Origin: Rhyacophila brunnea
Lineage: Eukaryota > Arthropoda > Insecta > Trichoptera > Rhyacophilidae
Direction: 5' to 3'
Assembly (NCBI GenBank): GCA_022495005.1
Contig: JAGYXB010001862.1
Span: forward strand, 372,001 to 436,000
DNA length: 64,000 nucleotides
The first letter of the stretch is position 1; the number at the start of each line of letters is the position of its first letter. Below, one piece after another: positions 12,463 through 24,904 of this stretch. The position numbers and the translations under genes are program-made. The notes beneath the pieces are model-generated. The model did not search any database. It saw only the letters and a program-made list of their open reading frames with translations, and had not been told where the DNA came from.

Positions 12463-12753
12463 TATGTCGTTTTCTTTTTTTCTCTTCTTTCGACCATGTC
12501 CTATCCTAATAGGATCACATGGGCCTCCACAGAGTAGAGGTTTGTATTAACAGATTTTGTTTTTTACGTGAAATGGATGTCAGCCACTTGCTCAACCTAT
12601 TAGGTCCATACAATGACAGACACAAATTGAAAAACAATATGTGTACTTGCCAGACCCAGGATTCAAACCTGAGACCCACGGCGTGATAGTCCAACGCTTA
12701 AGCCGCGCGGCCACCGTGGGTGTAGTTCGTGTGTAGTGTGTGTATGTCGTTTT
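12463..12753 (-). mobile_element. tRNA-derived SINE with 11-bp duplication
   Basis: On the minus strand the element has a tRNA-like head (GGCCGCGCGGCTTAAGC, then a B box GGTTTGAATCC), a body with CTAATAGGTTGAGCAAGTGG, and an A-rich tail of GAAAGAAGAGAAAAAAAG form. It is flanked by TATGTCGTTTT on both sides (12463-12473 and 12743-12753). The head shows RNA polymerase III A- and B-box-like sequence but does not form a usable tRNA. A second copy is at 59.75 kb and a worn one at 2.47 kb. Confidence 0.85.
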
Positions 12754-14965
12754 ATCTATCTCTAAATTTGTAAATTTAATATTTTAATTATTCGTCAAGG
12801 ATCTGTACTAATCTACTTGATGATGTCAAGCCGGGATCACCATTTGTTGTTGTTTAGTATTTCTAATTGGTATGATGCCAAACTATTGAGTTTCAGTTTA
12901 TATGAATAGATATTTGATTAATAAATACAGAATTATTTTAACGATCGTGTACAGTTTCATATATATTTAAATATTAGGTATTTGGTAGTATGGCTTTATT
13001 ATTTTGATAGGTCAATATCTAATTGCGAACAAGCACAGTATGCGCGGAACGATTATTCAATTGGGAGATTATTTATTAAGCCTTGATTGAAAGGTTTGAT
13101 ATCGACTATCATTATATTATCTAATACAATGTAATAATATTCTTCTTCTTCTGTTCTTATATTATAAGAACAAGTGACGAGTAGGTACTTGTTGATAACA
13201 GTTACTATGATATAACAGTCGGGATTCATATGATTAATCTGCGTCATAGCTTTCTCTATAACTGTCATCAGATCTTCTGGCACTTACAGGAAGCATCACA
13301 GCTTCCAGTAGGGATGCTAAACATAATTTTACTCTTAATGTGTACATATCTGAGTTTTTCTGGAACCGTTAACCTAATAAGATAACATGAAATAGTTGGC
13401 GTTGTTTCTTTATCATCCCATAGAATCCAAGTTCTTATCTGAATATGATACAGCATAGTGAAAGATTTAAAATCAATTTCACCACAGCTGATATTGTAAT
13501 TATTTTTATCGTATAAAAAATAAGCTAATATATATATAGCCTTATCTGTATTTATTTTAAATTATTTTAATGTAATATTTAGAGCGATGGGATGTGAAAT
13601 CATCCGTAAAAGTTATAACCAAAACAGTTCAATCAAAATCCATCGAATCACTTTAAAAGTTCTTTTGTTTATTTTAAATTATAGGAAATATTGTTCAATG
13701 GTTGAATGTTACGTAGAGAAAAACAGGCATATCCAATCTAGTTACACAAGAAAATTGAGGTGTAAATTTTATGTCAAGCTCCGCCGGCCACCGCTAGATG
13801 TCACGACGTGTTGTAAAAAAACTACAAAGCAACATAAAAATGAGAAAAGGGCGAAGCGGATCGTCATGATATAAAATAATAATAAAAAATATAGGGAAGT
13901 GGACAAAGGATGCTAACCGCGTAGGAGTACCTTATTTTTGATATCGGTTTCTAAGTTTGACAATAGATGGCTGAAATATGAATGATTATTCAGAGTGTTT
14001 TTGCGTATAATCAGTAAAACTTGATTGAAGTTTCGTGTTAGTAAACATTATCGGTGAGTTAGCTTTAATGGCTATCCATTACATGAGATTTCTATGTAAA
14101 AACTTTGAATGCCATACATAATTGGTATTATTTTTACTTTTTTTTAACTACAGTAAGTATATAAATTTACTATTTATAGTAAGAGTTTACTCATCTTCTA
14201 TTAAGAAATAGTATTAAGTGATTATTGCACGATATGTAGATAAGTATATTATAAAAAAATATAAGTTCATCATATTATATCTAACTAATCCAGATATTTC
14301 AATATTAATACAACGCAGATAAGCTATGAATATATTTTCTTATTTTATGTAAATACAAGGCAATACTAATTTTCGCTAAATCCTAGTTGAAATAAAAATG
14401 GGCTGGACATTTCCCTCGACGAATATGACAAACGAGTAAGAAAATGCTTATCTTCCCATACTAACTTAACTTATATTATATTATGACTATTTTGCAGAAA
14501 GGAATTCTATAAAAATATATGTCGTGTATTATTTTTCTAATTAATTATTGGCGACCTGTCGATTCCTAACGAGACAATTTATCACCAAAAAAGTCATAAT
14601 GTGCTAAGTGTACAAGATTTCTGAACTAAAAGCCAATTAGCTGATGTTCTTTACGATGCTTTTTTTATCCAGCATGCGTCCGAGAAGACAATACGAGGGT
14701 GGTTCAATTTGATGAAGAATATTATTTATTATGTAAAAAACTAATCCAATTATGTTTTAATGTCAATGCACCAATACAAATAAATATTTTATTTATGCAA
14801 TGCCTATAGCTACAAACTTACTTAATTGGATCAAAATAATTTAAAAGATAGGTAGGTACATTAGGCAAATATTTCGTCACTCTAATTTTATTACATCTTA
14901 CAGTAAAAATTATTAGATGTAGATTGAATCCAAATACATATATCCGATGTTGTGACATATAATAT
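12754..14965. other. Non-coding stretch
   Basis: No supported gene. Frames at 13053-13283 and 13268-13456 (minus) and 13587-13874 (plus) have no recognisable motif. A short TTC/CTT microsatellite lies at about 13140-13153. Confidence 0.45.
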
Positions 14966-15308
14966 ATAGGAACCAGTGACGTGCGGTGAATTTTTCTTGT
15001 AGGGATGAAAAATACAGTTATAGCTACAATTACTATTTAGGTACAATAGTCATATTATTATCTACTTATGGTTTTATATTATGTATAGTGTGATATTATA
15101 GTGTGGTAACTCCGATACATTCTAGAAAAAAATACTTAATAATAATAATACGGAACCTTAAAAAAAGTGTTAAGTAGATTTTACGATATAATTGCAGAAT
15201 AAATACGTGTATATTATTTAATATTACTACATGTTGCTTTAATGATTATTTTTTATAGGCGTGCGCTGCACCTACATCATCCATGGACCGCACGCCATTG
15301 ATAAGTAG
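14966..15308. mobile_element. Probable old hAT MITE
   Basis: The body 14974-15300 starts CAGTGACGTGCGGTG and ends with the complement of CAATGGCGTGCGGTC, a typical hAT-type terminus. The flanking 8-mers ATAGGAAC and ATAAGTAG agree at five of eight positions, consistent with a decayed target duplication. There is no transposase frame. Confidence 0.55.
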
Positions 15309-15896
15309 GTAAATATGGCATATTTGAGTTTTGTATAGCAAATACATAGTCGATGGATGAAAATACAATAGTAGCTCTTGTAGAAATACCAAAACTGCAC
15401 ATATTCGTGATAACTACTATTTTTATTTTTGCTAATACTATTTTTGAATAGTATTTAATTATTTTCTTTTGTTGTTATAGAAATGGGTTAACTGAATTTA
15501 AAAACAGTTTAATGTTACTCCTTTATGGTGGAGTTCAGTGCTACGGAAATGTACTTTAATGGCAACATATTCGTAGGCAGATAGAAACTCTCTTGATCAC
15601 AAAACTCTGGTAAGTGCCCTCTGTTAAAAAAAATAGATAAAAGGCACAACCAAGAATTTTTTTTAAATTATGAAATACAAACACAGAAACGGAAATAATA
15701 CAACACATGTAGGTAGGTACCGTTTACCTACCTACTATTCACGTAATTTCGAATAGAGTGAAAATTTTGCGAATGAAGTCAACTGCTTATAAATATACTT
15801 ACATACCAAAGTAAAGAGTGACATTTAGTATATTATATTAATTGAATTTAGTCATTTAAAGTGTTATTATTTTTGTTTCTTATTTGAACATCCCAA
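15309..15896. other. Non-coding stretch
   Basis: Nothing recognisable. It ends in a pyrimidine-rich segment before the exon-like block at 15898. Confidence 0.4.
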
Positions 15897-15897
15897 G

Positions 15898-16112
15898 GCG
15901 ACAATACTGCGGCGCGCGTGGTCCGTTATGAGGATTTTCCCACACCAGTCGTCGAATGGAGTACGTTCCCAACTTGCATGATTGACGAGAAGCCTCACGC
16001 AAATCTCCAATTGGTATTGCTGGCCCCGTCTTGGACGCCAGTTGGATACGTGACTTCTTATCCGCAGCTTGTCACCAGTTGCATTTGCCTAAGAGAATTA
16101 CAAAGAAATTAG
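15898..16112 (+). CDS. Exon-like open frame, unknown product
   Basis: I do not recognise a family. The frame is less AT-rich than its flanks and stays open for about 70 codons from a possible 3' splice site (pyrimidine-rich tract, then CCCAAG at 15892-15897) to a TAG stop at 16110-16112. It has no ATG at its beginning; the first methionine comes about 27 codons in. Its composition (several Pro, Trp and Cys) is unlike the poly-Phe/Ile/Lys translations of the surrounding DNA. It could be a terminal exon, an exonised repeat, or chance. No neighbouring exon could be joined to it. Confidence 0.2.
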
Positions 16113-19100
16113 TTTAGTTTATTTTACCTACACAGAGGGTGACTACTAACTAACACCTGGATCTACTATTATTACGAAAAAATCATACTAACCGGATATT
16201 CCTCACGCGTAATGCTTATTATTGTATTAATTATAAAGTAATCATATAATCAGTCGCCCGTCACATAGTATCACATCTCGTGACGACATTTTGGACAATT
16301 CTTATTTAAATTCACTTTAAATATGTTTTAAATAAACAATTAATTGTCGATATATTTTCGTGTATTTTCCTGCGACATAAAAATGTATGGCTTGATTAAT
16401 GGCTGTTAACTGTAGGTACCTATTCAATATTCTATTTTATTTATCGGTGTTATATTTTATAGAAATGTCTGATTTTCCAGCTGCTTCATCTAGTTTCATT
16501 TTTATATAAATTAATTTGTACTATGTTTTTATTTTATTACGTAAGTATAGGTTTGCGAAACTTTGTATTTTTATATATTTTTTTTACTAAGTATGCACTA
16601 CATCTACACCCATAGTACAACTTTACTTGAATATATAAAAACTCCATCTTCAATATTATTGATTATTATCTTGGAATCAGTGTTCCTGATAATGATTTTT
16701 CTCAATTACGTTTTAAGTGGTGTATTCAATCAAAAAAAAAACAATACCGTTTTTCATCATTTGTCATAAAAATAAGTTCAGTATTTTATGATTTACTCTT
16801 TAATACCTACTCAGTGTGAATTTTCTTCCTACGACTATTTGACACGTCGATACAAGTGTTATAAATACCATCGTGCCATATCATTAATCACACGTCATAC
16901 TGTTTGCAACAAGTACTTTTTCTATGGGCAATTTATTATTCCGACAGGTAACACAAAAACGTTTCGCGTGAAGGTTTATTGTGTCCCTATCTTGCTGTCT
17001 AATTAAAACGGTGATGAACGGATGCGGAGTTTGCGCGTACAGCAGTTTTATCGAGATTTCGCCAGGGTTTCGCCTGGACCGTCACGTCCTCCAAGACGCG
17101 TCCTAGCCCCATGGACGTGCGAAAAACTTACGTGATGCTGTCTGCGTCTAGACTTACATCCCTATTAACCGAAGAGAATGCCTAATGGAAAGAGTGCACC
17201 TACATATTTTTTTAAGTTACAATAAATTCTTATATACTTAATGGAAAGGCAGAAGAAATTGAAATAATAACTAAAAGAATAGATTACACCAACCCGAGTA
17301 GGTACCTACTTGTACTACATATTATAAAATATTATTATGTAAACTAATACTACATACTTTGTGTTATATTTTAATAGTACAATTCATTTCCACCATGAAT
17401 TAACAATTAACACCACAAAAGAGATATTTTGTTACACATAATAATGTTCAATCGTGTGAATATGGAAAATTCTATCGTTATTATTTTTAAATTGAGAACA
17501 AGTCAAGAACATAAATACATATATTTATACCCAATAATCTGGATGTAAAAATGCGAAAAATGCTATTAAATAATCTAAATTATAAAGTGATTATGTTAAA
17601 AATTATTGTATTCGCTCATTCGAGCGCTTTCCCCAATTTAATCATTCACTCTCATCTTTCCATACACTGACCACATGGCTAACTTCTGACTGATGCCATT
17701 CTAAAATTATTATAATACAATATTTTAAAATGGAAAGGGGACTATCAAAATTAATCAATTCTCTGGAATCTTTTCATTTATTACTACACCGTTGGTTACA
17801 GATTCAATCGAACTACTAGTAAGTTAGTCACCTGATGTCTAGCTATTGATATATATGTAACTTTACACTGTTTCATTTAATTCATAAAAAAATAAACCTA
17901 AGTCCTATAAGTAATGTTGAATCTTCTCAAGAATATTGGATTTTGCATTAAAATTTTGCTGAAATGTAAATTTTTCAAAATAATATTAGTCACTGCTAAT
18001 TTGCAAGAGATAGGTACTTATATTAATTTATTAAAAGATAAACGATTTATTAATAAGTCATTAACGTACCTACCTGATAATATTTTTCTCCCTTATCTAC
18101 ACTTCCTTTTAGCTCTACTTTCATTTTGACTAAACATAAACTAAAGAGACAGTATCTAATAGCATAAACAATATAAAAACCATATGGCTCCATTGAAAAA
18201 TAGATGACCCACCACTGCTTTATATCAATAACTATTTTTTAATGATACTTATGGTTTTTAAAATATCTCAAATTCAGGTAGGGCAATATTATAGAAGTAT
18301 GTAAAATGGTTTTATACAATTATTGTGGAATACTTCTGGATAAATACATTGATATACGCTGGTTATCGATAAACGATTTATTATTCCAGACAGAGACTTG
18401 TCAAACCAACAGTATCGCCTGCACACAATAAATACAGAGAGACTTTACTTAAAAGAATTCGATCGTTTACGCTTTGAGATCGTGTGAGAGATGACTACAC
18501 AAAACTATTTACGCAACACTTGACTTCTTAGTTTTTCACCCTCATTATCGATTGTCGATCCGTCGCGACCACAAGTACATAGGTAGATAGTAACTCACCA
18601 TGGAAATTACAGGCCGTAGGTACCTACATACATTCATGGGAAATAAGTAGGTATGTATCTACTGTAGAATAAAATGCAGTGTGTCACACACCGATACCAG
18701 AAAATATCCGTTATCGTTTTACGCAACCAACACTGGGGCACTGAATTGCAAGTTACGAAGGTAATGATTTTCGAATGCAATGCGGCGACCAGTTCGCAGT
18801 AAATGAAGATTTTCGATTGTGTATTTCGTTCAAATCCATTTATTTCTATATATATTTTCTACAAATTGTTAACGAAGTATTCTACGATGGAAATTTACAA
18901 TTTTCTGACACGTACTTTCTGTTTAGTGTGCCTTGTACGTAACATTACACATTAGTATGGTTGTTTGATATATAAATAGGTATTGACAATGTTTCTCACC
19001 ATTTATTCTAAAATTAAACTAATTAGTTTTTCATCAGTATTTTCATGCTGTGACAAAATATATTGATTGGAAAGCTTTCCTTAAGAGTTAAATAATATGT

Positions 19101-20629
19101 TATAGTTGCGAGACGAATTGAATATAAGCGAACATATTGGAAAACAATCTAAATGTAATAAGCCTGATTTATTGTTGTTATTGTGTTTATTGGTCATAAA
19201 AAAAAATGTCATAATATTTTGCCGCATGAAAATTTAATGAAAATTGAAATTATGGAATATTAATATCTGTAATAATAATATGTTCATAATACCTATTATG
19301 TTTTAGTCAAGTTTCCTATAATATTTATTTGTAACAAAAATACATTATAATAATTAATTCTTAATAAATTCCTAGGGATATGTATTGCACTGCCCACTAT
19401 TAGTTGGTTTGCTATTATTGTATATCATTGATATATTTTAACATTAAAATATTAACTTGTTGCTAAATTATGTATTTTTTCTTCCTTTTTCCATTTAAGC
19501 TCCGCCATGGTATCCATGTCAAAAGCCCGCTGGAAGTTTCCGATTATCTGTCCCAAAAGAATTGAGCGGCATTAAATAACCCCCCTCTTCTAAATTCAAC
19601 CTGTCCGAAATTCAAATATAGAATGAGGATGTCTCTTGCGTCTGCTCCAGTGAGATTTTTCTCCGTTTTCCAACCCCACGGTGAAATTTTAGATAAGCTG
19701 CCGCTATTTGGCGGGAAATTCAATGTAGGTATCCGTAAGGTAGTAAGGGTATAATATTTCATTGTTTAATAATTTGTGAAGTGGAACACATTTTTAATTA
19801 ATTCTCAGCCAATATGAATAATATTTATTTATTATGGAGAATTGTAATTATTTTAAATAATCATTTTAATAACGCATCGTATAAGTACACAAGTAGGTAA
19901 GTCTCGTTTATTTACTATTATTATATAATATATCAGGTAAGCCATCAAATGGTACCCTTTATGGTTTATATTATTTTTATTTGACATATCACATCTTCTG
20001 ATGCCGTTAAAAGCTCTCCGATAGAATAATCACTAGACCTTACCACAATAAGAAGAAAATCGCAGAGATGGTTTTAATATATTAAGTATATCATTATGCG
20101 GGTTCATCGCTCGCGATATGTACCTACTTGTGCATAGATGCAGAATATTGGCGGCTACATCCCCCATATTTTATGCATACCTTGATGATGTCTCTCATTA
20201 ACTGATGAGGTGGCGAAACCTACGCACTAAGCTACATGATTTCTAACCAAACCTGCAATATTTGTGCGTGCAGTATGTGAGTGCCCCGCCAATTGGGTCC
20301 TTGCTCGGGATCAAATAATATAGATAAACATTTTTGCTACCCTCGGAATGTATTTTGTTCTCGTAGACTCAGAGGCGAATACTGTAATAATCTGAATAAA
20401 TCATATACACTCACTCAGTATTATTTAGAAAAAAATCAGAGGAATATAATATTAAGAGTAGGTAATATAGGAATTATTAAATGGTCAATATTCATCTAGG
20501 TATACCTCTTTTGTTAACTTTATCGATTGTAATTTAAAAAAAAACTGTTATTATTGTGACACAGTTACTTTTGCTACATACCGTTTGTGCCATTTTATTT
20601 TTTGAATAATAAATAAATTCAAAAAAAAA
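16113..20629. other. Non-coding stretch with a small GC-rich patch
   Basis: AT-rich throughout, except for about 17005-17150, which contains several CpG dinucleotides and no long frame. The minus frame at 19544-19762 and the plus frames at 16563-17006 and 17914-18129 have no motifs. Confidence 0.45.
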
Positions 20630-20633
20630 AACG

Positions 20634-20834
20634 ATGCGACATGGTCCAGCGTCGGGACGGACGTCGTCCATGGGAATCACAATTTATTCGCGTCTCGAGA
20701 TTCCCATTTTACCCACGTCCTCTTTTTTATGTGTATCAATAGAAATACAAGTATGGCGGCCGACTCTGCCTCTCTATGCAGCGTTCGATGCTCACTTACC
20801 TGAAGGCACAGTCGACAAAATTAAACAAAATCAG
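20634..20834 (+). CDS. Exon-like frame with possible splice donor, unknown product
   Basis: The product is not recognised. An ATG at 20634 opens a frame of 67 codons that ends exactly at a codon boundary before GTAATT (AG|GTAATT at 20833-20840), a plausible 5' splice site. The segment is richer in G+C than its flanks and follows an A-run. It could be a first coding exon. No downstream exon was found, and an unrelated repeat begins about 140 bp later, so the call is weak. Confidence 0.2.
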
Positions 20835-20977
20835 GTAATTATTTTTTTTTAACATTTAATACTTTTATTGGCAAGACCTACGCGGTGTTGTCACGTTTTT
20901 TGTACATAATATCTATTTTACAAACAGAAATTAAAAAATGGTGCAGACGTAGCCGAATAGAGAGAACATAATGCCGG

Positions 20978-21117
20978 GTCCACACCGAAAACAAGTCGCG
21001 CGACAACTCGTTAAATTTTACGATAAGCATGATAATTATCGTAAAATTTCTTAAGCAATTATGATAATTATCGTAAAATTTAACGAGTTGTCGCGCGACT
21101 TGTTGCCGGTGTGGCCG
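20978..21117. mobile_element. Compact fold-back MITE
   Basis: Two arms of about 47 bp are nearly perfect complements: the left carries AACAAGTCGCGCGACAACTC and the right carries its complement. They are separated by about 46 bp containing further copies of GATAATTATCGTAAAATTT, so the whole can fold on itself. The outer ends read CCACACCG and CGGTGTGG. The frames 20878-21153 and 21061-21282 are artefacts of the palindrome. Confidence 0.8.
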
Positions 21118-21367
21118 CACTTTAACATTTATACTATACAGGGCGCAAAACAAAATATGTCTAATAATATAAAAGCTTACATATTTTTATATGTAATGCT
21201 ATATACATTAAGAAAGATAACGAGTAGATCAAATGAGATAATTACTTTAAATTATGTACTTAGATATGTGGTAAGTAATTAAAAACAAATATGTAGGTAC
21301 ATAATATTCAATATTGGTAAACGTAAATATGGGTCAGATATATAATATAATATGGGTCAATATAAAA

Positions 21368-21450
21368 AAAATATGAGCCAATGATAACCGAGCGAGAACG
21401 TATCGGCTTATAAAGTCGTGGGCCCCAAATTGGAATCCTGGGTCTGGCAA
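21368..21450 (+). mobile_element. SINE head fragment
   Basis: The segment ends GGAATCCTGGGTCTGGCAA, like the tRNA-type head of the SINE at 12.46 kb in reverse orientation, preceded by a worn CCGAGCGAGAACGTATCGG. The body is missing. Confidence 0.45.
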
Positions 21451-23283
21451 AAAATACATACGGTATAGATCTAAGGTCTTTTCGCATCGAAGATTGACCA
21501 TAATATATTATTATATCTAAATATGAATCACGCGCACTCTAGTGCACGCCAACGGAACACTGGTATACTTACAGCATCTAACGTTTATTACGCCACCGTA
21601 TACACCTGCATAATGGTTGTGGAGTTGTGGCGGGTAGTGGAGGAAAAAGCAAGCACCTACCTATGGACATTACTCGTAAAAACAAAAATCTTTTAATACG
21701 ACCTCCACCATGTGGAGGGCAATATTATCATATTATTAGAATCAGATCCGATATGGTAATAAAAAATACACATATTAAATGATTTGAGAGGCCATGTTTT
21801 ATTGTTTTATAAAGAAAAAAATATTTTAGTCTTCAATTTAATTTAAGGTTTACAAATTTTATCTAAATTGATAATCGTTTTGAATTTTATTTATGGTGGT
21901 TCCACTCACGATAAAAACGAAATCTAACAAATACCTAGGTACCTACCGAATCAAGATAAAATATTGAAGTTGTTATTATACTATAAAATTGTAATTCACA
22001 ATATTTTACTGTTTTACATCAATGAATTCCATCTTATTTGAAAGCAATTATTTTTTAGATCATATTTGTCTGTGTTTTTTTTTTAATATAAAATACTTAT
22101 AATGCAATTAAGTATTATTGTAATACTTTTAAAATTGGATGATCCTTAAAAATAAATTACAATTAAATTATTCAACATTTACAATTAATAATTGATTCGT
22201 AAATTCCTAATGAAATAATAGACTGATGTCGATGATGATCACTGACTGATTTTTAAACCCCCATAAGAAAAAATAAAATAAAAACTCTACCAATGGTGAA
22301 TAACAAGTAGTATCTACTAGAGTGTTTATTTTATGAGCCCAATTGATGTTAGTTACAGAAATTTGTTATACCTTTGGTGATACGCGATTTATGATAAATA
22401 CGCGTCGTTTTAAGATTTTTGTATAATTTTATAATTGTATGACTACTTTGAACAGTTTCCAAGACTTTTTTTTAAATCTTTGATGAATCAATTGCTTCAT
22501 TTTTGTTAAAGGAAATCGTCCCTGCATAAATGTATAGTGTAAATGTAACCATTATCTTTTAGTATAATACTTTTGAAGACTGTCGTTTCTGCAACAATAT
22601 TGAATTGCATGATTGCATGATGTGAAAAAACATGTAAATGTCAAAGAACAACTAATTTATGTTGCATAGGTATTTTGACATTGTGTCATAGATACGAAGA
22701 ATAGAGTAAATGATTGGGGAATGGTTCGCAATTCATTCAATGTTATCGCAAAATATTTGAAATATTGGTGACCACAGCTAAAAGGGCGCGTATCTTGATT
22801 GTTAAAATTTATGAAAAGGTAACATCTTGATATAGTTCGTTTGGCGCCAACATTCTGCAGGATTTATTGCAATTTTATTAGTGCTAGAGCTATACAGGCA
22901 TTTCCGCTACTAGATACATCAAATGTATTATTATATTATTAAAAAGTATTTTAAAATGTGAAATTCAATATTATTTGTGGGCTTTTATGACGGGACCCTG
23001 TTAAAATAAAATTCTTAGGACATTTTATTTATGACACAATAAAACAGTGTTTATAACTCTTATGAATACATATCGTTTATGATATTTTTATTGCTCGATT
23101 TAACGAGTTTATAAATTATAAATATTTTTTATGACATGGCTAACAAAGCTTTCGATATTTTTATTTAAAATAATATAGACGACTTCGATTGTAATAAGTA
23201 CCTTCTACTTTAGCGTATCTTCAAATCAGTGGAAGAAATGAAAAATAGTATTATACATATATTTTTTAAATAATATATTAAAA
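21451..23283. other. Non-coding stretch
   Basis: No gene or bounded repeat was found. A perfect 7-bp hairpin (CCTCCAC, CAT loop, GTGGAGG) occurs at 21702-21718, probably by chance. Confidence 0.5.
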
Positions 23284-23470
23284 TAGCGGCTCTAGTGGTT
23301 CAGTGCGTGCCTTCCATCCGGGAGCTCTGGGTTCGATACCCGTTGAGGACACAATATATTTATGTGATTTTCTCGAAACCTGGGTATTTGTGATTGTTCA
23401 AAATTACCAACAACCATCTTGTACGAAAAAGCAAGGAAATGGTTATTAATAATTTAAAAAAACGTATTTG
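23284..23470 (+). mobile_element. tRNA-like SINE
   Basis: The head has an A-box-like TAGTGGTTCAGTGCG and a B box GGTTCGATACC at correct spacing, followed by an AT-rich body. The acceptor arms do not pair, so it is not a functional tRNA gene. Its 3' limit is approximate. Confidence 0.55.
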
Positions 23471-23707
23471 TGAACTAAAAAGTTAATATTATGGTGATTC
23501 CATTATTTGATATTAAAAATGCCACAATTTCATCGCTTTCGACAGCAATATCTTTAGAATTAAAATTATCGGCTGGATGGAATTTTAATTCTAATTGATT
23601 TAAGTTTTGTTTTATTATATCGACACTTATTTTTATTTATCAATTTTTATTAATTGGCATTTCTTAGAGAAAATTAATATTGGATTTCTAAAAGTTGAAT
23701 GAAAGTA

Positions 23708-24320
23708 GTGTGAAGTATGGATTACAATACATAATAAAAATATCAATACCAGTATTTCGGTATTTTTTAAAATACCGGTATCGATATCTATCAATAATTA
23801 TTATAGCTATAAAAATCATTTTGAAACATCTATATTTTATAGTAAAAGTAGGTACTTAGCTACTTACATATTATGTTTACCTTAAAAATATGTAGGTATA
23901 TTAGGTCTATTATAATATGGTACAGCTGTTAATTTTTATAAATATGTATTTTAAATTTATTGATTATTAGAACTAAAATATGCCCTCAATAAGGCTAGTT
24001 TATCAAGTGGAGCTTATTAGTTTTATTTTCATGCAAAAAATGTTGGATGGTGGAAAAACTCTCTCAAATTCAACGCTTTTAGGAAGTACAATTGTTAAAT
24101 AATAATATTTAGAATAATTGAAAATATTTGCCATCAATGCTTTCAGATTCAAACTATATTCATTAATTTGTTTTATTATTATTTCACTTTCGTTGGATTA
24201 ATTTTAGTTGCACGTGATTGTATTTTTAATACCAAAAGATGGCGATATTTTGGATTTTTCAACTGTTATTTCAGTATCGATAAATACTAAAATTCCGGTA
24301 TTGCAATGCCTAGTATGAAG
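23708..24320. mobile_element. hAT MITE, TAGGGATTGC family, copy 1
   Basis: The body 23716-24312 (597 bp) starts TATGGATTACAATAC and ends GCAATGCCTA, diverged forms of the family end TAGGGATTGCAATAC. The flanking 8-mers GTGTGAAG and GTATGAAG agree at seven of eight positions. Subterminal ATACCGGTAT-type repeats lie near both ends. There is no transposase frame. Related copies are at 51.40 and 62.53 kb. Confidence 0.78.
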
Positions 24321-24673
24321 TGATAAAGTATAGAAAACATTTGATTTACAATATTTTAGCAGCAATGATATTGTTGGGCAGTAAGCAATTCAGATGTATA
24401 TGATTAAAATAATATTGAAAGGAATATGTAGCTTATGTTAAAAAAGGTATGTAAAATATTATTTTTTACAAAATAAATTTATCTATCAAATTAATGAAAT
24501 TGAATAGACATAATGTTCAATTGCTGTGACTATACAAAATGGCTTACTGCAAAATGGAAATACGAGCGTTATTTCCACGACTCTTTTTTCGTTGTGTTTA
24601 CATTTGCCTCAATTTCGTATCGTATCTCATTTGTTTATGCTCTCGGGAGACGGTTGGCAGTTTTCACGTAGAC
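24321..24673. other. Non-coding stretch
   Basis: AT-rich sequence leading into the open frame described next. Confidence 0.4.
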
Positions 24674-24904
24674 ATGGGCAGCGCTAAATCAGCTTCGGAC
24701 CGATTGGGTAGTAAGGGGGTGGAGGTTCTTCCGTATCGCTTTTCTACCCATCTGAATGTGGAGGTTCATCGTTTGTACTACATATTATTACATGAGCTGG
24801 TATTAGTAATATTTTTTTCATTTTTAACCATCCATCATGATCATAGTAAAAAACGCAATAATCTGAAATGGTATTGTGCATCCTCCAACCATCCTCATTA
24901 TTGA
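24674..24904 (+). CDS. Hypothetical small open frame, unknown product
   Basis: I do not recognise it. The frame is open from an ATG at 24539 (121 codons). The internal ATG at 24674 has a better context and starts MGSAKS, which fits the N-myristoylation consensus MGxxxS; from there it is 76 codons. The first half lies in a less AT-rich block. The C-terminal half turns hydrophobic, then basic and His-rich, as read-through of intronic sequence would. It could be the first exon of a spliced gene, or chance. Confidence 0.18.
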   Translation: MGSAKSASDRLGSKGVEVLPYRFSTHLNVEVHRLYYILLHELVLVIFFSFLTIHHDHSKKRNNLKWYCASSNHPHY

